From Methanoregula sp. (lineage in GTDB: Archaea > Halobacteriota > Methanomicrobia > Methanomicrobiales > Methanospirillaceae): a stretch of DNA of 64,000 bases. The DNA is taken from the NCBI GenBank assembly GCA_023228295.1, contig JALOBP010000002.1, positions 1 to 64,000 on the forward strand, in the 5' to 3' direction. Under the pieces are notes generated by a model. It did not search any database. It had not been told where the DNA came from and saw only the letters and a list, made by a program, of their open reading frames with translations. The first letter of the stretch is position 1, and each line of letters begins with the position of its first letter. Shown in pieces: positions 52,228-61,485 of the stretch. A program made the translations under genes and the position numbers.

Positions 52228-55140
52228 ATGAAATTTAACGAACAATATACAATTGAATATCACATCATAAAATTCATACGAGAAAAACTCGGCTATGAAT
52301 ATATTCCTGCGGAAGAATTTTCTAAACTCCGATCTTTTGAAACTGAATATGTTATCACTTCTCATCTTTTGGAAGCAGTAAAGAAAATCAACAATATTGA
52401 CGATGCTGTAGCGCAAAGCGTTGTGAGAGAAGTTAAAAAATTAGATACAAACGAAGCGTTTCTGCTTGCGATGAGAAATGGTATCAATTTGAAAGATCCC
52501 AACACTGGCAATTTCCGCGACTATAAAATTGTTGATTTTGATAATCCAGAAAATAATCATTTTGTCGTTACCAATCAATTCTATTTTGAGGGAGTAACCG
52601 AAAACATCCGACCTGATGTATTGATTTTTCTAAACGGCTTACCGATTTGTGATATTGAAGCCAAAAGCCCCACTGCTTCCAGTAGTGTTAACTTTGAGAA
52701 TGCTATTGACCAGCTAAAGCGATATGAGAAAGTCGCACCTAAGCTTTTCCTGCCTAACTGTCTTAATATCGCCACCGATGGCCTTAAAACCGTCTACGGA
52801 GCGACTTATTCCCCAAAGCAGTACTTCCTTGCGTGGCGTGAAGATCCACAAGTAGAAAAGAAAGTTTTTGAAGAAGAACTTGATTCCACTCTTTTCTTTT
52901 TGCTTGATCAAAAACAAATTCTTGACCTTATTAAAAACTTTATCGTTTTTGAAAAAAAGAAAGACGGGATTACTAAAAAAATTACCAGATATCAGCAATT
53001 TTACGCGGCTAATAAAATAGTGGCTCGTGTTCAAGATGGCGAACGAAAGAAAGGTTTAATTTGGCATACCCAAGGATCAGGTAAAACTCTTACAATGTTT
53101 TTCACAGCCTGGAAACTTCGCTATAATCCCGAATTAAAAAATCCCAAGGTATTCATTTTGATTGACCGTATTGATCTTGATGATCAGGTTTATGAGGAAT
53201 TTGAAAGCTGGGGCGGACAAAATCTTGTAAGAGTTGAATCACGCAAAGACCTTGAAAAGAAAATCAAAGGAGCCGACCGAGGTATATTTATTTCAACCAT
53301 TCAAAAATTCAGTGAACTGGAAGAGATAGAAAATATCGATGGAAATGTAATTGTACTTTCTGACGAAGCCCACAGAGATAATGAAGGCATCTCGGCTATT
53401 AAAATGCGCAATGCATTTAAAGATGCTTTCTTTTTCGGATTTACAGGAACACCAATTGATAAGTTAACACTCAATACTCATAGAAACTTTGGTGAAGAAG
53501 GAGAACGTTATCTCGATTACTACTCAATTCAGCAAGCTATTGATGACGGCGCCACTTTACCTGTTACCTACGAGGCCCGTCTTTCTAAATTCTTTATTGA
53601 TGAGGAAAAAGTAGATCAGCAATTTAATGAACTCACTGCTGATTTGAATGATAAACAAAAAGAATTACTCACAAAAAAATACGGTAAAAAAGAAGCTCTT
53701 GTTAAGCTGGATAAAAGAATGGAAGCGGTTACTCAAGATATTATTGAGCATTACAAACTTTATGTTTTGCCAAACGGATTCAAAGCTCAGGTTGTTTGTT
53801 ATGACCGAGAAGCCACAGCTAAATACAAACAACTTTTTGATAAGCTGATACCAGCCGAATGGTCTGAGGTTGTCTATTCCCCAGGCGATCCAAATAGCGA
53901 AAGCGATGATCTTAAGAAATACAATACAAACAAACAGAAGCGAGAGAAAATTATTGAGCAGTTCAAGGATCCAAATCATCCGCTTAAATTCTTACTTGTG
54001 TGCGATATGCTTTTGACTGGTTTTGATGCGCCAGTTGAACAAGTAATGTATTTGGATAAACCGCTTCGCGATCACAACCTACTTCAGGCGATTGCCCGTA
54101 CAAACCGAGTATTCCCAAATAAAGGATGTGGCAAGATTATCGATTACTATGGCGTAACTAAAAACCTCTATGATGCTCTTAATTTTGATGAGAGTGTGGT
54201 TGATAGTGCCATGGTGGATATCAATCGTCTTAAAGAAGAGTTCTCAAAAGTTATTGGCGAAACAATGGAGTTATTTATCGGGGTTAATATCGAAGACCCA
54301 TCAATAGATAATCTACGCCGATGCTTGAAGATTTTTATTGAAAATCAGAGCAAACAACAATATTTCAAAGACAAATATAGCCGACTTAAAATGTTGTTTG
54401 AGATTCTTTCGCCTGATCCATTCCTAATGGAATATCTACGCAAGTTTGAGTGGATTACCAGTTTTTATTTGGCGTTTGTAAAAGAATTTCAAATTGATGA
54501 CGTAGACGCTTTTTCGCTTGCCGAATACGGAGAGAAAATTAAAAGTTTGATTCAGCAAAAAATTGATTACGAGGGTATTACTAAAAACTTCCGAGAATTA
54601 AACATTCACGATTTAGCTACTCTAAATAAACTCGACAAACTTCCCGAAGAAGAAAAGGCTCTTAATCTTGAAAAAATGTTGAAGCGTGAGATTTCAATTA
54701 ATATTGATACTCATCCAGCATTTAAGAAATTTAGCGAACGACTTATCGCTATCCGTGTTGAATTTGAAAAGCACCAGATTGATTTGGCGGAAAGAATAAA
54801 ACGCTACTATGAACTTCTAAACGATATCAAGACAAAAACAGAAGAAGCCAAGGAATTGGGCTATACTCTCCGCGAATACGGCCTATTTGTAATCTCTGAT
54901 GAGTTTGTTAGCGAATCTGACAAGGACGTCGTCAAAGAGTTTGTAAAAGAAATGGCCGCACGTCTTGAAGATGTTCTCGATGAGAATTGGCAAGATTCAT
55001 CTAAGAGAGAAGAATTTTTGAAAGAAGCAAAGCGAACTCTACAAGAATTAATCCTCAAAGACTACAAAGACAAAATAAAAGTCTCGGATTTCCACAAATA
55101 CCTCAATAGATTGGTGGATGTTGTGATTAAGCGATTTTAA
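52228..55140 (+). CDS. hsdR: Type I restriction endonuclease subunit HsdR
   Basis: A 970-residue motor-nuclease. An N-terminal PD-(D/E)xK-type nuclease domain is seen in RPDVLIFLNGLPICDIEAKSP (D130, E144, K146). The SF2 helicase motor has Walker A TQGSGKT at 281-287, DEAHR, FTGTP and a QAIARTNR motif VI. The C-terminus is helical. It translocates DNA from unmethylated sites and cuts at a distance. All key residues are present, so the system looks active. Confidence 0.96.
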   Translation: MKFNEQYTIEYHIIKFIREKLGYEYIPAEEFSKLRSFETEYVITSHLLEAVKKINNIDDAVAQSVVREVKKLDTNEAFLLAMRNGINLKDPNTGNFRDYKIVDFDNPENNHFVVTNQFYFEGVTENIRPDVLIFLNGLPICDIEAKSPTASSSVNFENAIDQLKRYEKVAPKLFLPNCLNIATDGLKTVYGATYSPKQYFLAWREDPQVEKKVFEEELDSTLFFLLDQKQILDLIKNFIVFEKKKDGITKKITRYQQFYAANKIVARVQDGERKKGLIWHTQGSGKTLTMFFTAWKLRYNPELKNPKVFILIDRIDLDDQVYEEFESWGGQNLVRVESRKDLEKKIKGADRGIFISTIQKFSELEEIENIDGNVIVLSDEAHRDNEGISAIKMRNAFKDAFFFGFTGTPIDKLTLNTHRNFGEEGERYLDYYSIQQAIDDGATLPVTYEARLSKFFIDEEKVDQQFNELTADLNDKQKELLTKKYGKKEALVKLDKRMEAVTQDIIEHYKLYVLPNGFKAQVVCYDREATAKYKQLFDKLIPAEWSEVVYSPGDPNSESDDLKKYNTNKQKREKIIEQFKDPNHPLKFLLVCDMLLTGFDAPVEQVMYLDKPLRDHNLLQAIARTNRVFPNKGCGKIIDYYGVTKNLYDALNFDESVVDSAMVDINRLKEEFSKVIGETMELFIGVNIEDPSIDNLRRCLKIFIENQSKQQYFKDKYSRLKMLFEILSPDPFLMEYLRKFEWITSFYLAFVKEFQIDDVDAFSLAEYGEKIKSLIQQKIDYEGITKNFRELNIHDLATLNKLDKLPEEEKALNLEKMLKREISINIDTHPAFKKFSERLIAIRVEFEKHQIDLAERIKRYYELLNDIKTKTEEAKELGYTLREYGLFVISDEFVSESDKDVVKEFVKEMAARLEDVLDENWQDSSKREEFLKEAKRTLQELILKDYKDKIKVSDFHKYLNRLVDVVIKRF

Positions 55141-55142
55141 TT

Positions 55143-55712
55143 ATGAAAAGAAAAATCGAGCTACACAAAAATAAAGTTGAATACACCCTAAAGGTGAGCA
55201 AGCGAGCTCGACGAATGAGATTGGCCATTTATTGTGATGGTAATTTTGTGGTAACAGCTCCACGAAATATGAGCGAGAATATCATTGAGCAATTCATAAT
55301 TAGAAAATCACAGTGGATACTTGATAAGTTGGATTATTTCAAAAGCATTTCCGGGCAGGTATTCGCAAAAGGTACAAAAAAAGATTATGCGGAATACAAA
55401 GATCAGGCGCTGGCTTTAGCTGAGAAACAGATTGAATATTTTAACAAGACATACGGTTTTAAATTCAACAAGATTAATATCAAAAATCAGAAGACTCGCT
55501 GGGGTAGCTGTTCAAGAAAAGGTAATTTGAATTTTAATTATAAAATTGCTTTACTTCCTGAGAGATTAGCCGATTATATTATCGTCCACGAGCTTTGCCA
55601 CTTGAAAGAATTTAATCATTCACAAAAGTTTTGGAATTTGGTCGCCAAGATGATGCCTGATTATCTTGAGATAAGAAACGAGTTGAAGAGGAGTGGAATC
55701 AGGTATATCTAA
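55143..55712 (+). CDS. YgjP-like (DUF45) metallopeptidase
   Basis: A 189-residue zinc peptidase of the SprT/YgjP type: HELCHLKEFNHSQKFW supplies HExxH and the third His. RWGSCS, just before, is conserved in the family. These genes very often accompany type I hsdR, as here with two bases between them, suggesting a role in processing or regulating the restriction complex, though the mechanism is not established. Confidence 0.92.
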   Translation: MKRKIELHKNKVEYTLKVSKRARRMRLAIYCDGNFVVTAPRNMSENIIEQFIIRKSQWILDKLDYFKSISGQVFAKGTKKDYAEYKDQALALAEKQIEYFNKTYGFKFNKINIKNQKTRWGSCSRKGNLNFNYKIALLPERLADYIIVHELCHLKEFNHSQKFWNLVAKMMPDYLEIRNELKRSGIRYI

Positions 55713-55741
55713 AGCCGTCAAAAAATGATAAAATAGTAAAT

Positions 55742-56824
55742 ATGGGTAACAATTTGTCAAAAAACAAAACTGATAAGCTAAAAGCTGTTGATTTTTTCTG
55801 CTCAGGAGGCGGAATGAGTTTTGGTATGCAACAAGCTGGAATTAATGTTATTGCTGGAATAGATTTTGACCCAGAGTGTAAAGAAACTTACGAAGCAAAT
55901 ATAAAGGGGGCTAAATATATATTAGCAGATGTCTCCACCCTTAAAGAAGCCGATCTCTCAAAAGAAATTGATATTAAGAAGAATGACGATAATTTGATTT
56001 TAATTGGATGTAGTCCGTGCCAATATTGGACAATTATTCGTACCAGTAAAAATAAATCGGAAAAATCCAAAAATTTACTCCACGAATTTCATCGATTTGT
56101 TAAATATTATAATCCTGGATATGTTGTCGTTGAAAATGTACCTGGTATTTTAAATAAGCAAAAAGAAAGTGGCCTCAATTTGTTTGTCGATGATTTGAAA
56201 AAAAGAGGCTACGCAGTCCACTTTAAAGTCGTTCACCTTAATGAGTATGGTGTGCCAGAAACAAGAAAAAGATTCTCATTGATTGCTAACAGGGTTACTG
56301 ACAAAGAAATCTTTCCAGAACCAAACAATTCTTGTCCAACTGTTGCTGATTTTATTGGAACTAAAAATGGGTTTAAGAAAATTACAGCTGGGCATGCCGA
56401 TGAGACTACTTTTCTGCACACAACGGCTGGGCTTAGTGAGTCTAATATAAAGAGATTAAAACTTACTCCAAAAAATGGTGGTTCCCGGGAATCGTGGGCT
56501 AATACAGACCTCCAGCTTGAGGCTTATAAGAAAAAAGATCGTGATATTTCTTTCAATGATACTTACGGAAGAATGTCTTGGAATAAACCAGCCCCAACTA
56601 TAACCACAAAATTTTTTAGTATTTCAAATGGTCGTTTCGCTCACCCAGACGAAGACCGTCCAATTTCGTTGAGGGAAGGCGCTACGCTTCAAACATTTCC
56701 TAAAACTTATAAATTTATTGGTACCAGTATTTCATCAATAGCTCGCATGATTGGAAACGCGGTTCCGCCATTATATGCAAAGAAGCTCGGGTTAACTATA
56801 TTGAAAAACCATGCCTCAAAATAA
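55742..56824 (+). CDS. DNA (cytosine-5) methyltransferase
   Basis: A 360-residue C5 methyltransferase with motif I FCSGGGMSFGMQQAG, motif IV CSPCQYW (catalytic C93), motif VI VVVENVPGI (131-133), motif VIII ETRKRFSLIA and the C-terminal motifs LREGATLQTFP and IGNAVPP. A short promoter-like region (TAAAAT at about 55,729) separates it from the peptidase gene. It overlaps the MORC-like gene by 14 bases, so the two form a unit. No separate restriction nuclease is evident. Confidence 0.94.
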   Translation: MGNNLSKNKTDKLKAVDFFCSGGGMSFGMQQAGINVIAGIDFDPECKETYEANIKGAKYILADVSTLKEADLSKEIDIKKNDDNLILIGCSPCQYWTIIRTSKNKSEKSKNLLHEFHRFVKYYNPGYVVVENVPGILNKQKESGLNLFVDDLKKRGYAVHFKVVHLNEYGVPETRKRFSLIANRVTDKEIFPEPNNSCPTVADFIGTKNGFKKITAGHADETTFLHTTAGLSESNIKRLKLTPKNGGSRESWANTDLQLEAYKKKDRDISFNDTYGRMSWNKPAPTITTKFFSISNGRFAHPDEDRPISLREGATLQTFPKTYKFIGTSISSIARMIGNAVPPLYAKKLGLTILKNHASK

Positions 56825-58514
56825 TAACAATCAAAAATTGAAGATGACATTTACACCCAATACGATTGAACACTTGGGCGTTAGAATGTATTCCACGTTA
56901 CCACCTGTTGTCGCTGAACTCGTTGCTAATTCTCAGGATGCAGATGCTACTAAAGTAAATATTCATCTTAAAGATCAAGAAAATAAGGAGATTATCGTTT
57001 CTGATAACGGACACGGAATGTCTTTTGTGGATATTAATGAGAAATTTTTAAGGATTGGGCGCAATAGACGAAGCGACGAAGGAAGCCAAACATCCCCAGG
57101 AGGAAGAAAGGTTATCGGCAAGAAAGGATTGGGTAAATTGTCATTTTTTGGTATTGCTCATGAGATAGAGGTGAGAACAATTCAAAATTACAAAAGAAAT
57201 TCTTTTTTGATGAAATGGGGTGACATATTATCAGATGGAGAAAGAGATAAGCAAAAAGATTATTCCCCAACAATCCTAGAGCACGATGTTATTTCTGAAG
57301 AGGAAAAAGGAACCACTATAATTTTGAGGGATATACAACGTATCAGTGATTTCAATGCTGAAACCTTAGCAGATAATTTATCAAGATTTTTTATCATAGA
57401 TCAAGATTTTAATATTTATATAAAGCATAATGACGACGAAGAAATTTTGATAACAAACGAAAGAAAATATGCAAACCTTATCCAAGAAGTTGAATGGGAT
57501 GTTCCAGACAGTATTAATCTTGAAAGTACCTATGAAAAAAAGTTAGAAGTTAAGGGTCACTTAATAGCTACCGAAAAACCTATTCCTCCAGCTACCAACA
57601 TGAAAGGAATCACACTTTTTTCTCGTAGAAAACTAGTTAATATTCCCGAATATTTTTCTGATAGTACCTCAAGTCACTTTTTTACTTATTTAACAGGCTG
57701 GCTTGAAGTCGATTTTATCGATGATTTCGGCGAAGATGTTATTGGAACCAACCGTCAATCATTGAATTGGGAACATCCTGATATGGCTAAATTAAGAGAA
57801 TATTTACAAAGAATGTTGAGATGGCTTGAGACGGATTGGCGTGCAAAAAGAGCAGAAATTAAACAGAAAAAGCTAGAAAATAGTACAGGAATAAAGATTG
57901 GTGAATGGCGAGAACATATCCCTAAAAATATAAATGATAATCTCGATTCAATTATTAATGCTTTAACAAAAGATGCCGAATTGGCTGACGATAAAGCTAT
58001 TAGTAGTTTAAAAGGACTACAAAATATAATTAAACCATATCCATATTTTCACTGGCAGAATTTACACTCGACATTACATAATTTAGTTTTTCCTTTTTAC
58101 AAAAGCGAAGATTACTACAAGGCAGTGTCTGAGGGTGTCATTAAATATATTAGAGAAATGCAAAGTCATTCATCTTCGGGCTTAACTGATTCAAAACTTA
58201 TTAAACACGCTTTTATTCCTGATCAACCAGCCCCAACCAATCCACCTCAGCCACCAGTCTTGCCAGAACTATCTGTCGTAAAAAAGTATAAAAGACCAAA
58301 TGGAACTGATTTTGAAACCCTAACTCTAGACAATATATCTAGAGGTCATGGCTTATTGGCTCATGCCATGTGGCTTGCTTTTAGAAATCCAATTCATCAT
58401 GAACTTTCATCAGACCTGAAAGATTCTGGACTTTATACAGAACAGGATTGTTTAGATGCATTAGGACTTCTTTCCCATTTGTTTCGAAGGTTAGATAATT
58501 CAGAAACCTATTAA
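56811..58514 (+). CDS. MORC/HSP90-like GHKL ATPase with C-terminal HEPN (Ymh)-like tail
   Basis: A 567-residue protein. The N-terminal Bergerat ATPase fold carries ELVANSQDADA (residues 36-46), DNGHGMS (65-71) and GKKGLGKLS (103-111). The middle region, with a conserved FGEDVIGTNRQSLNWE segment, is MutL/MORC-like. The C-terminal about 90 residues look like the Ymh/TIGR02391 type of HEPN domain: FRNPIHHE (R525, H529/H530) and DALGLLSHLFRRLD. GHKL ATPases paired with C5 methyltransferases are known as predicted restriction-like systems; the HEPN-like tail would add an RNase effector. The gene overlaps the methyltransferase gene. Confidence 0.8.
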   Translation: MPQNNNNQKLKMTFTPNTIEHLGVRMYSTLPPVVAELVANSQDADATKVNIHLKDQENKEIIVSDNGHGMSFVDINEKFLRIGRNRRSDEGSQTSPGGRKVIGKKGLGKLSFFGIAHEIEVRTIQNYKRNSFLMKWGDILSDGERDKQKDYSPTILEHDVISEEEKGTTIILRDIQRISDFNAETLADNLSRFFIIDQDFNIYIKHNDDEEILITNERKYANLIQEVEWDVPDSINLESTYEKKLEVKGHLIATEKPIPPATNMKGITLFSRRKLVNIPEYFSDSTSSHFFTYLTGWLEVDFIDDFGEDVIGTNRQSLNWEHPDMAKLREYLQRMLRWLETDWRAKRAEIKQKKLENSTGIKIGEWREHIPKNINDNLDSIINALTKDAELADDKAISSLKGLQNIIKPYPYFHWQNLHSTLHNLVFPFYKSEDYYKAVSEGVIKYIREMQSHSSSGLTDSKLIKHAFIPDQPAPTNPPQPPVLPELSVVKKYKRPNGTDFETLTLDNISRGHGLLAHAMWLAFRNPIHHELSSDLKDSGLYTEQDCLDALGLLSHLFRRLDNSETY

Positions 58515-58545
58515 AAGTTAGCCACACCTAGCTGTTGGTAACTCG

Positions 58546-58586
58546 ATTACACAAATTCTATGATTTAAGCTAAAGTACAGAGGCCT
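58546..58586. repeat. Imperfect direct repeat, right of restriction island
   Basis: ATTACACAAATTCTATGATT and on to TACAGAGGCCT is the partner of 47,874-47,912 in the same orientation. It lies just after the MORC-like gene and before the second pseudoknotted RNA. Confidence 0.65.
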
Positions 58587-58619
58587 TTAAATCCTTTGGA
58601 TTTTCTGGTAAAATGTACT

Positions 58620-58838
58620 TAACAATTTAATATTACTGGCCGGAAGGCCAGCGACCTAACCCCTTTGGTTTTTCCAAAGGATATGGTCGGGAAACCCATG
58701 GAAGATACTGAACCCCACGTTCAGCGACTCTTCCATGGGTCATATCGGGAAACTGGTATGGGACCGCAAGGTCTAGCTGGCGTGGGGTTCTGTGTATCCA
58801 CATATCTCTATCGCCAGCCCCCAAAGGTTGGTTTTTTT
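58620..58838 (+). ncRNA. Pseudoknotted structured RNA, copy 2
   Basis: Homologue of 36,417-36,572. After AACAATTTA come CTGGCC-GGAA-GGCCAG (58,636-58,651) and CCTTTGG/CCAAAGG (58,662-58,680). The long stem CCCATGGAAGA (58,695-58,705)/58,729-58,739 is topped by CTGAA/TTCAG. Its loop CCCCACG (58,713-58,719) is exactly complementary to CGTGGGG (58,781-58,787), which follows TGGCG as in copy 1. A GAAA-capped hairpin and GACC-GCAA-GGTC lie between. CTGGCG/CGCCAG and a T7 run end the RNA. Paired bases differ from copy 1 but stay complementary. A TAAAAT box lies at about 58,610. Confidence 0.75.
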
Positions 58839-58865
58839 ATTTATTAATTAACATCAAGCAAAATT

Positions 58866-59636
58866 ATGAATAGTCTATTTTTAGTTCTCTTATTACTCTC
58901 TTTCGTCGGTATCATTATTGGCCTGATCAAACCGTCAGTCGTAAAAATGAAATCACGCAAACAATCACTGTTAGTATTCGGCAGTTCAACAGTATTGTTC
59001 TTTATATTGTTCGGTATAACAGCTGATCCAGCTCCTGCTACCTCGCCTAAGCCAGAGACCAAAGTCGTACAGCAAGCCGAAAGTCTAAAAGCCAGTGAGA
59101 CAGAACAACCTGCATCAAAAACGACAGAACAAACAGTACAACAACCAACTCCTCAGCCAAAAACTCTCGAAGAAAAAATAACAGATGCAATCAATACTTC
59201 TCTTGGTTCAAAAACGAATACAGATAAACAAAGAGTAGTCAGTGTTGAAATTACAAAGTACGACGCAAGTATGATTTCCGCATATAAGTATAAAAGCGGA
59301 GAGACGGTTGTTTATCCGCTGATAAAGATAAGCGCCGATGAAAATTTAACCACCAATCTTCAGAAGAGCACAATGCACGACGAAGCAGTTAAAATTGCTA
59401 AAGCAGTTTTCCCAGTAGATCAAACCATCGGAGACATAATTATCTGGTCACAACTTCCTGTTAAAGATCAATACGGCAATATCAAAGACGATACTGCTAT
59501 TATTTACTCAATGTCTCGATCTCTGTTTGATAAAGTGAATTGGAGTAATTTCAGCTATCGCGATTTACCGACACTTCTAAAAACAGAACATAATATTGAT
59601 GACAGGAATAATTACTCGGAGAGTATTAAATTCTAG
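58866..59636 (+). CDS. Membrane-anchored hypothetical protein
   Basis: A 256-residue protein with two N-terminal hydrophobic helices (about 2-20 and 37-53), a Pro/Thr/Gln/Glu-rich linker (about 56-98) and a C-terminal alpha/beta domain (VSVEITKYDASM...VYPLIKISADENL...HDEAVKIAKAVF). No family recognised. Like the gene after RNA copy 1, it is a membrane-anchored protein beginning a few bases downstream of the RNA, with no clear Shine-Dalgarno. Confidence 0.6.
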   Translation: MNSLFLVLLLLSFVGIIIGLIKPSVVKMKSRKQSLLVFGSSTVLFFILFGITADPAPATSPKPETKVVQQAESLKASETEQPASKTTEQTVQQPTPQPKTLEEKITDAINTSLGSKTNTDKQRVVSVEITKYDASMISAYKYKSGETVVYPLIKISADENLTTNLQKSTMHDEAVKIAKAVFPVDQTIGDIIIWSQLPVKDQYGNIKDDTAIIYSMSRSLFDKVNWSNFSYRDLPTLLKTEHNIDDRNNYSESIKF

Positions 59637-61082
59637 TTATAAGAAAATCACTCGCGGTCTCGGTTTATTGGCAAAGATAATAAATTGGTTGACCACAATA
59701 GAAAAAGCGTCGGCAAGATCATCGTGTTTTTCGACACCAAAACCAATCAGCTGAGTTATGAGTTCCTCGGCTCCTTTCTTTGGGAACATTACCAGACCCT
59801 CTTTAATTGCCGATGTTGTTAATGCCAGTCGTTCTCTTTTATCGCCATGTGGCGATACCCCCTCAACATGCAATCCTCCATTTCTAAGTTGCTGGATTAG
59901 TGCCTCTTGATAAGCAACTTTCTCAATAAATATTTTTGGGTAACGATCTGTTTCTCTTTTTGATGTAGCGATTAGTTTAATTTGATTTACCTGCTCTGGG
60001 AAAGTGATTCGTTTATTAAGCGGATGCGGAGCAACATATGCCCATTTTTTATCTCCGTGACTGTAAATTTTTAACGTTACTATCGCTGTACAATCGGCTC
60101 CGCTTTTTTCCGAAATAGCCAAGTCGACCCCGATGTAGTCGATATAATAATCATCTTGAGGTCGTTCTTCCAGGTCGTAGTATTTAATCCATTCGGGATG
60201 AACGACCCGATCCGTGTCAGAAACAATTCGCAACAAATATTCTCGTTGCCAAGCAGTATCGTTTCCTGATTTTAATTTTTCTTCTTCAACCGCTTTGGTG
60301 TTCGGATATTTACCGGGCCAAGCAACAACATTGTTCTTATCAAAAAGCGGATAAGCTTTAAATATTCCATCGATTCTTTTTTCTTCTACGTCCGACTTGA
60401 GGCGCATAATGAGAGAGTCTTCATGGAGAAGATTGCCGACAATTACCAGTCTGGTATTTCTGTCTCCAGCTGGAATAACCTCGCCAGTTAGCCATTGATA
60501 GGTTTTCTGCCTGCTTTCTCGAGTTTTTACCGACGCAAGATCTTCCACATCATCGCAGATAATAACATCGGGGCGATATTGATGATGTCTTATTCCTCGA
60601 ATACTCTGCTCACTGGAAGCGGCAGTAATTCTGGCATTAAGATTTGAAAATACCAGCGACGAAGATCCCCATTCATCGCTTTCTTCCTGAAACGGTCCAA
60701 GATCATTTTGCAGTAATTGGTTTCCCTCAAGCTCTCGTTTTAAATTCATCATATGCTGTTTAGCTTGAGTTCTAGTTTGGCAAAGAATTAACACAAACTT
60801 CTTTTCTTGCTCGCCGAGAATCGCCCATATCGGGTATGACATCGTGAGAATGGTCGACTTGGCAGAACCGCGAAATGCTACAACAAATAGATTTTTAACA
60901 TCAATTCTCTCTGAAAGATGGAATATTTCTTTTTGAAATGGAGCGGTTTCGTATTTTACGTAGTGAGCAAAATAGCAATGGAAAAAGAACAAATGTGATC
61001 GTTTGGTGATAGCAATACGGATATTACGATCCTTGAACATCTGTTCCGCCAGAGTCGGAGATAGTAGGTTGTTCGTGGTCAT
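59637..61082 (-). CDS. Phage terminase large subunit
   Basis: About 481 residues from MTTNNLLSP. The ATPase domain has a Walker A-like FRGSAKST and a Walker B PDVIICDDVEDL. The RNase H-like nuclease domain has DYIGVDLAISE and a late Asp in DDLADAFSIV. It packages DNA into phage heads. Its start lies inside the small-subunit gene (about 59 bases of overlap). No portal or capsid gene lies in the window on the 3' side, so the phage region is incomplete or the genes were captured. Confidence 0.9.
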   Translation of the reverse strand: MTTNNLLSPTLAEQMFKDRNIRIAITKRSHLFFFHCYFAHYVKYETAPFQKEIFHLSERIDVKNLFVVAFRGSAKSTILTMSYPIWAILGEQEKKFVLILCQTRTQAKQHMMNLKRELEGNQLLQNDLGPFQEESDEWGSSSLVFSNLNARITAASSEQSIRGIRHHQYRPDVIICDDVEDLASVKTRESRQKTYQWLTGEVIPAGDRNTRLVIVGNLLHEDSLIMRLKSDVEEKRIDGIFKAYPLFDKNNVVAWPGKYPNTKAVEEEKLKSGNDTAWQREYLLRIVSDTDRVVHPEWIKYYDLEERPQDDYYIDYIGVDLAISEKSGADCTAIVTLKIYSHGDKKWAYVAPHPLNKRITFPEQVNQIKLIATSKRETDRYPKIFIEKVAYQEALIQQLRNGGLHVEGVSPHGDKRERLALTTSAIKEGLVMFPKKGAEELITQLIGFGVEKHDDLADAFSIVVNQFIIFANKPRPRVIFL

Positions 61083-61485
61083 AGTTATTTTCTTGAATAC
61101 TTTCTTCCGTGCCCAAAGAAGCAAGACGCAACGCCTCAGCTACGACCGCTTGCTGTTCTGGCGTTAGCTCGTTTTGAGGAGATTCAATGCGCCCCGTGAC
61201 TTCTACACGATCCTTGAACTTCGGACTGCGTTTCCTGAGCCAAAAAGATATTGCCTGCCAGCTTTTTTCTCTGATTAGTGAAATCAGTTGCGATTCACTC
61301 ATTTCATTGATGAGTGCCTCGCCCTCGGCAAGCGCTTCCTCAAGCGCCTTATTAAATTCCTCGTCTTCATCTTTCCAGCGATAGACAGAGGAACGCGCCA
61401 CCCCGACCTTTTCGCAAGCGACCTGAATAATCGGGATTTTACGGATTTGCGCTAAGAATAATTCTTTTGTTCTGTCTTTTTTCAT
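61024..61485 (-). CDS. Terminase small-subunit-like protein
   Basis: A 153-residue protein with an N-terminal helix-turn-helix (IPIIQVACEKVGVARSSVYRWKDED), like the homeodomain-type phage terminase small subunits, a helical oligomerisation region and an acidic, low-complexity C-terminus. It overlaps both the terminase large gene and, by four bases, the ParB-methylase gene, a typical phage packaging arrangement. Confidence 0.8.
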   Translation of the reverse strand: MKKDRTKELFLAQIRKIPIIQVACEKVGVARSSVYRWKDEDEEFNKALEEALAEGEALINEMSESQLISLIREKSWQAISFWLRKRSPKFKDRVEVTGRIESPQNELTPEQQAVVAEALRLASLGTEESIQENNYDHEQPTISDSGGTDVQGS

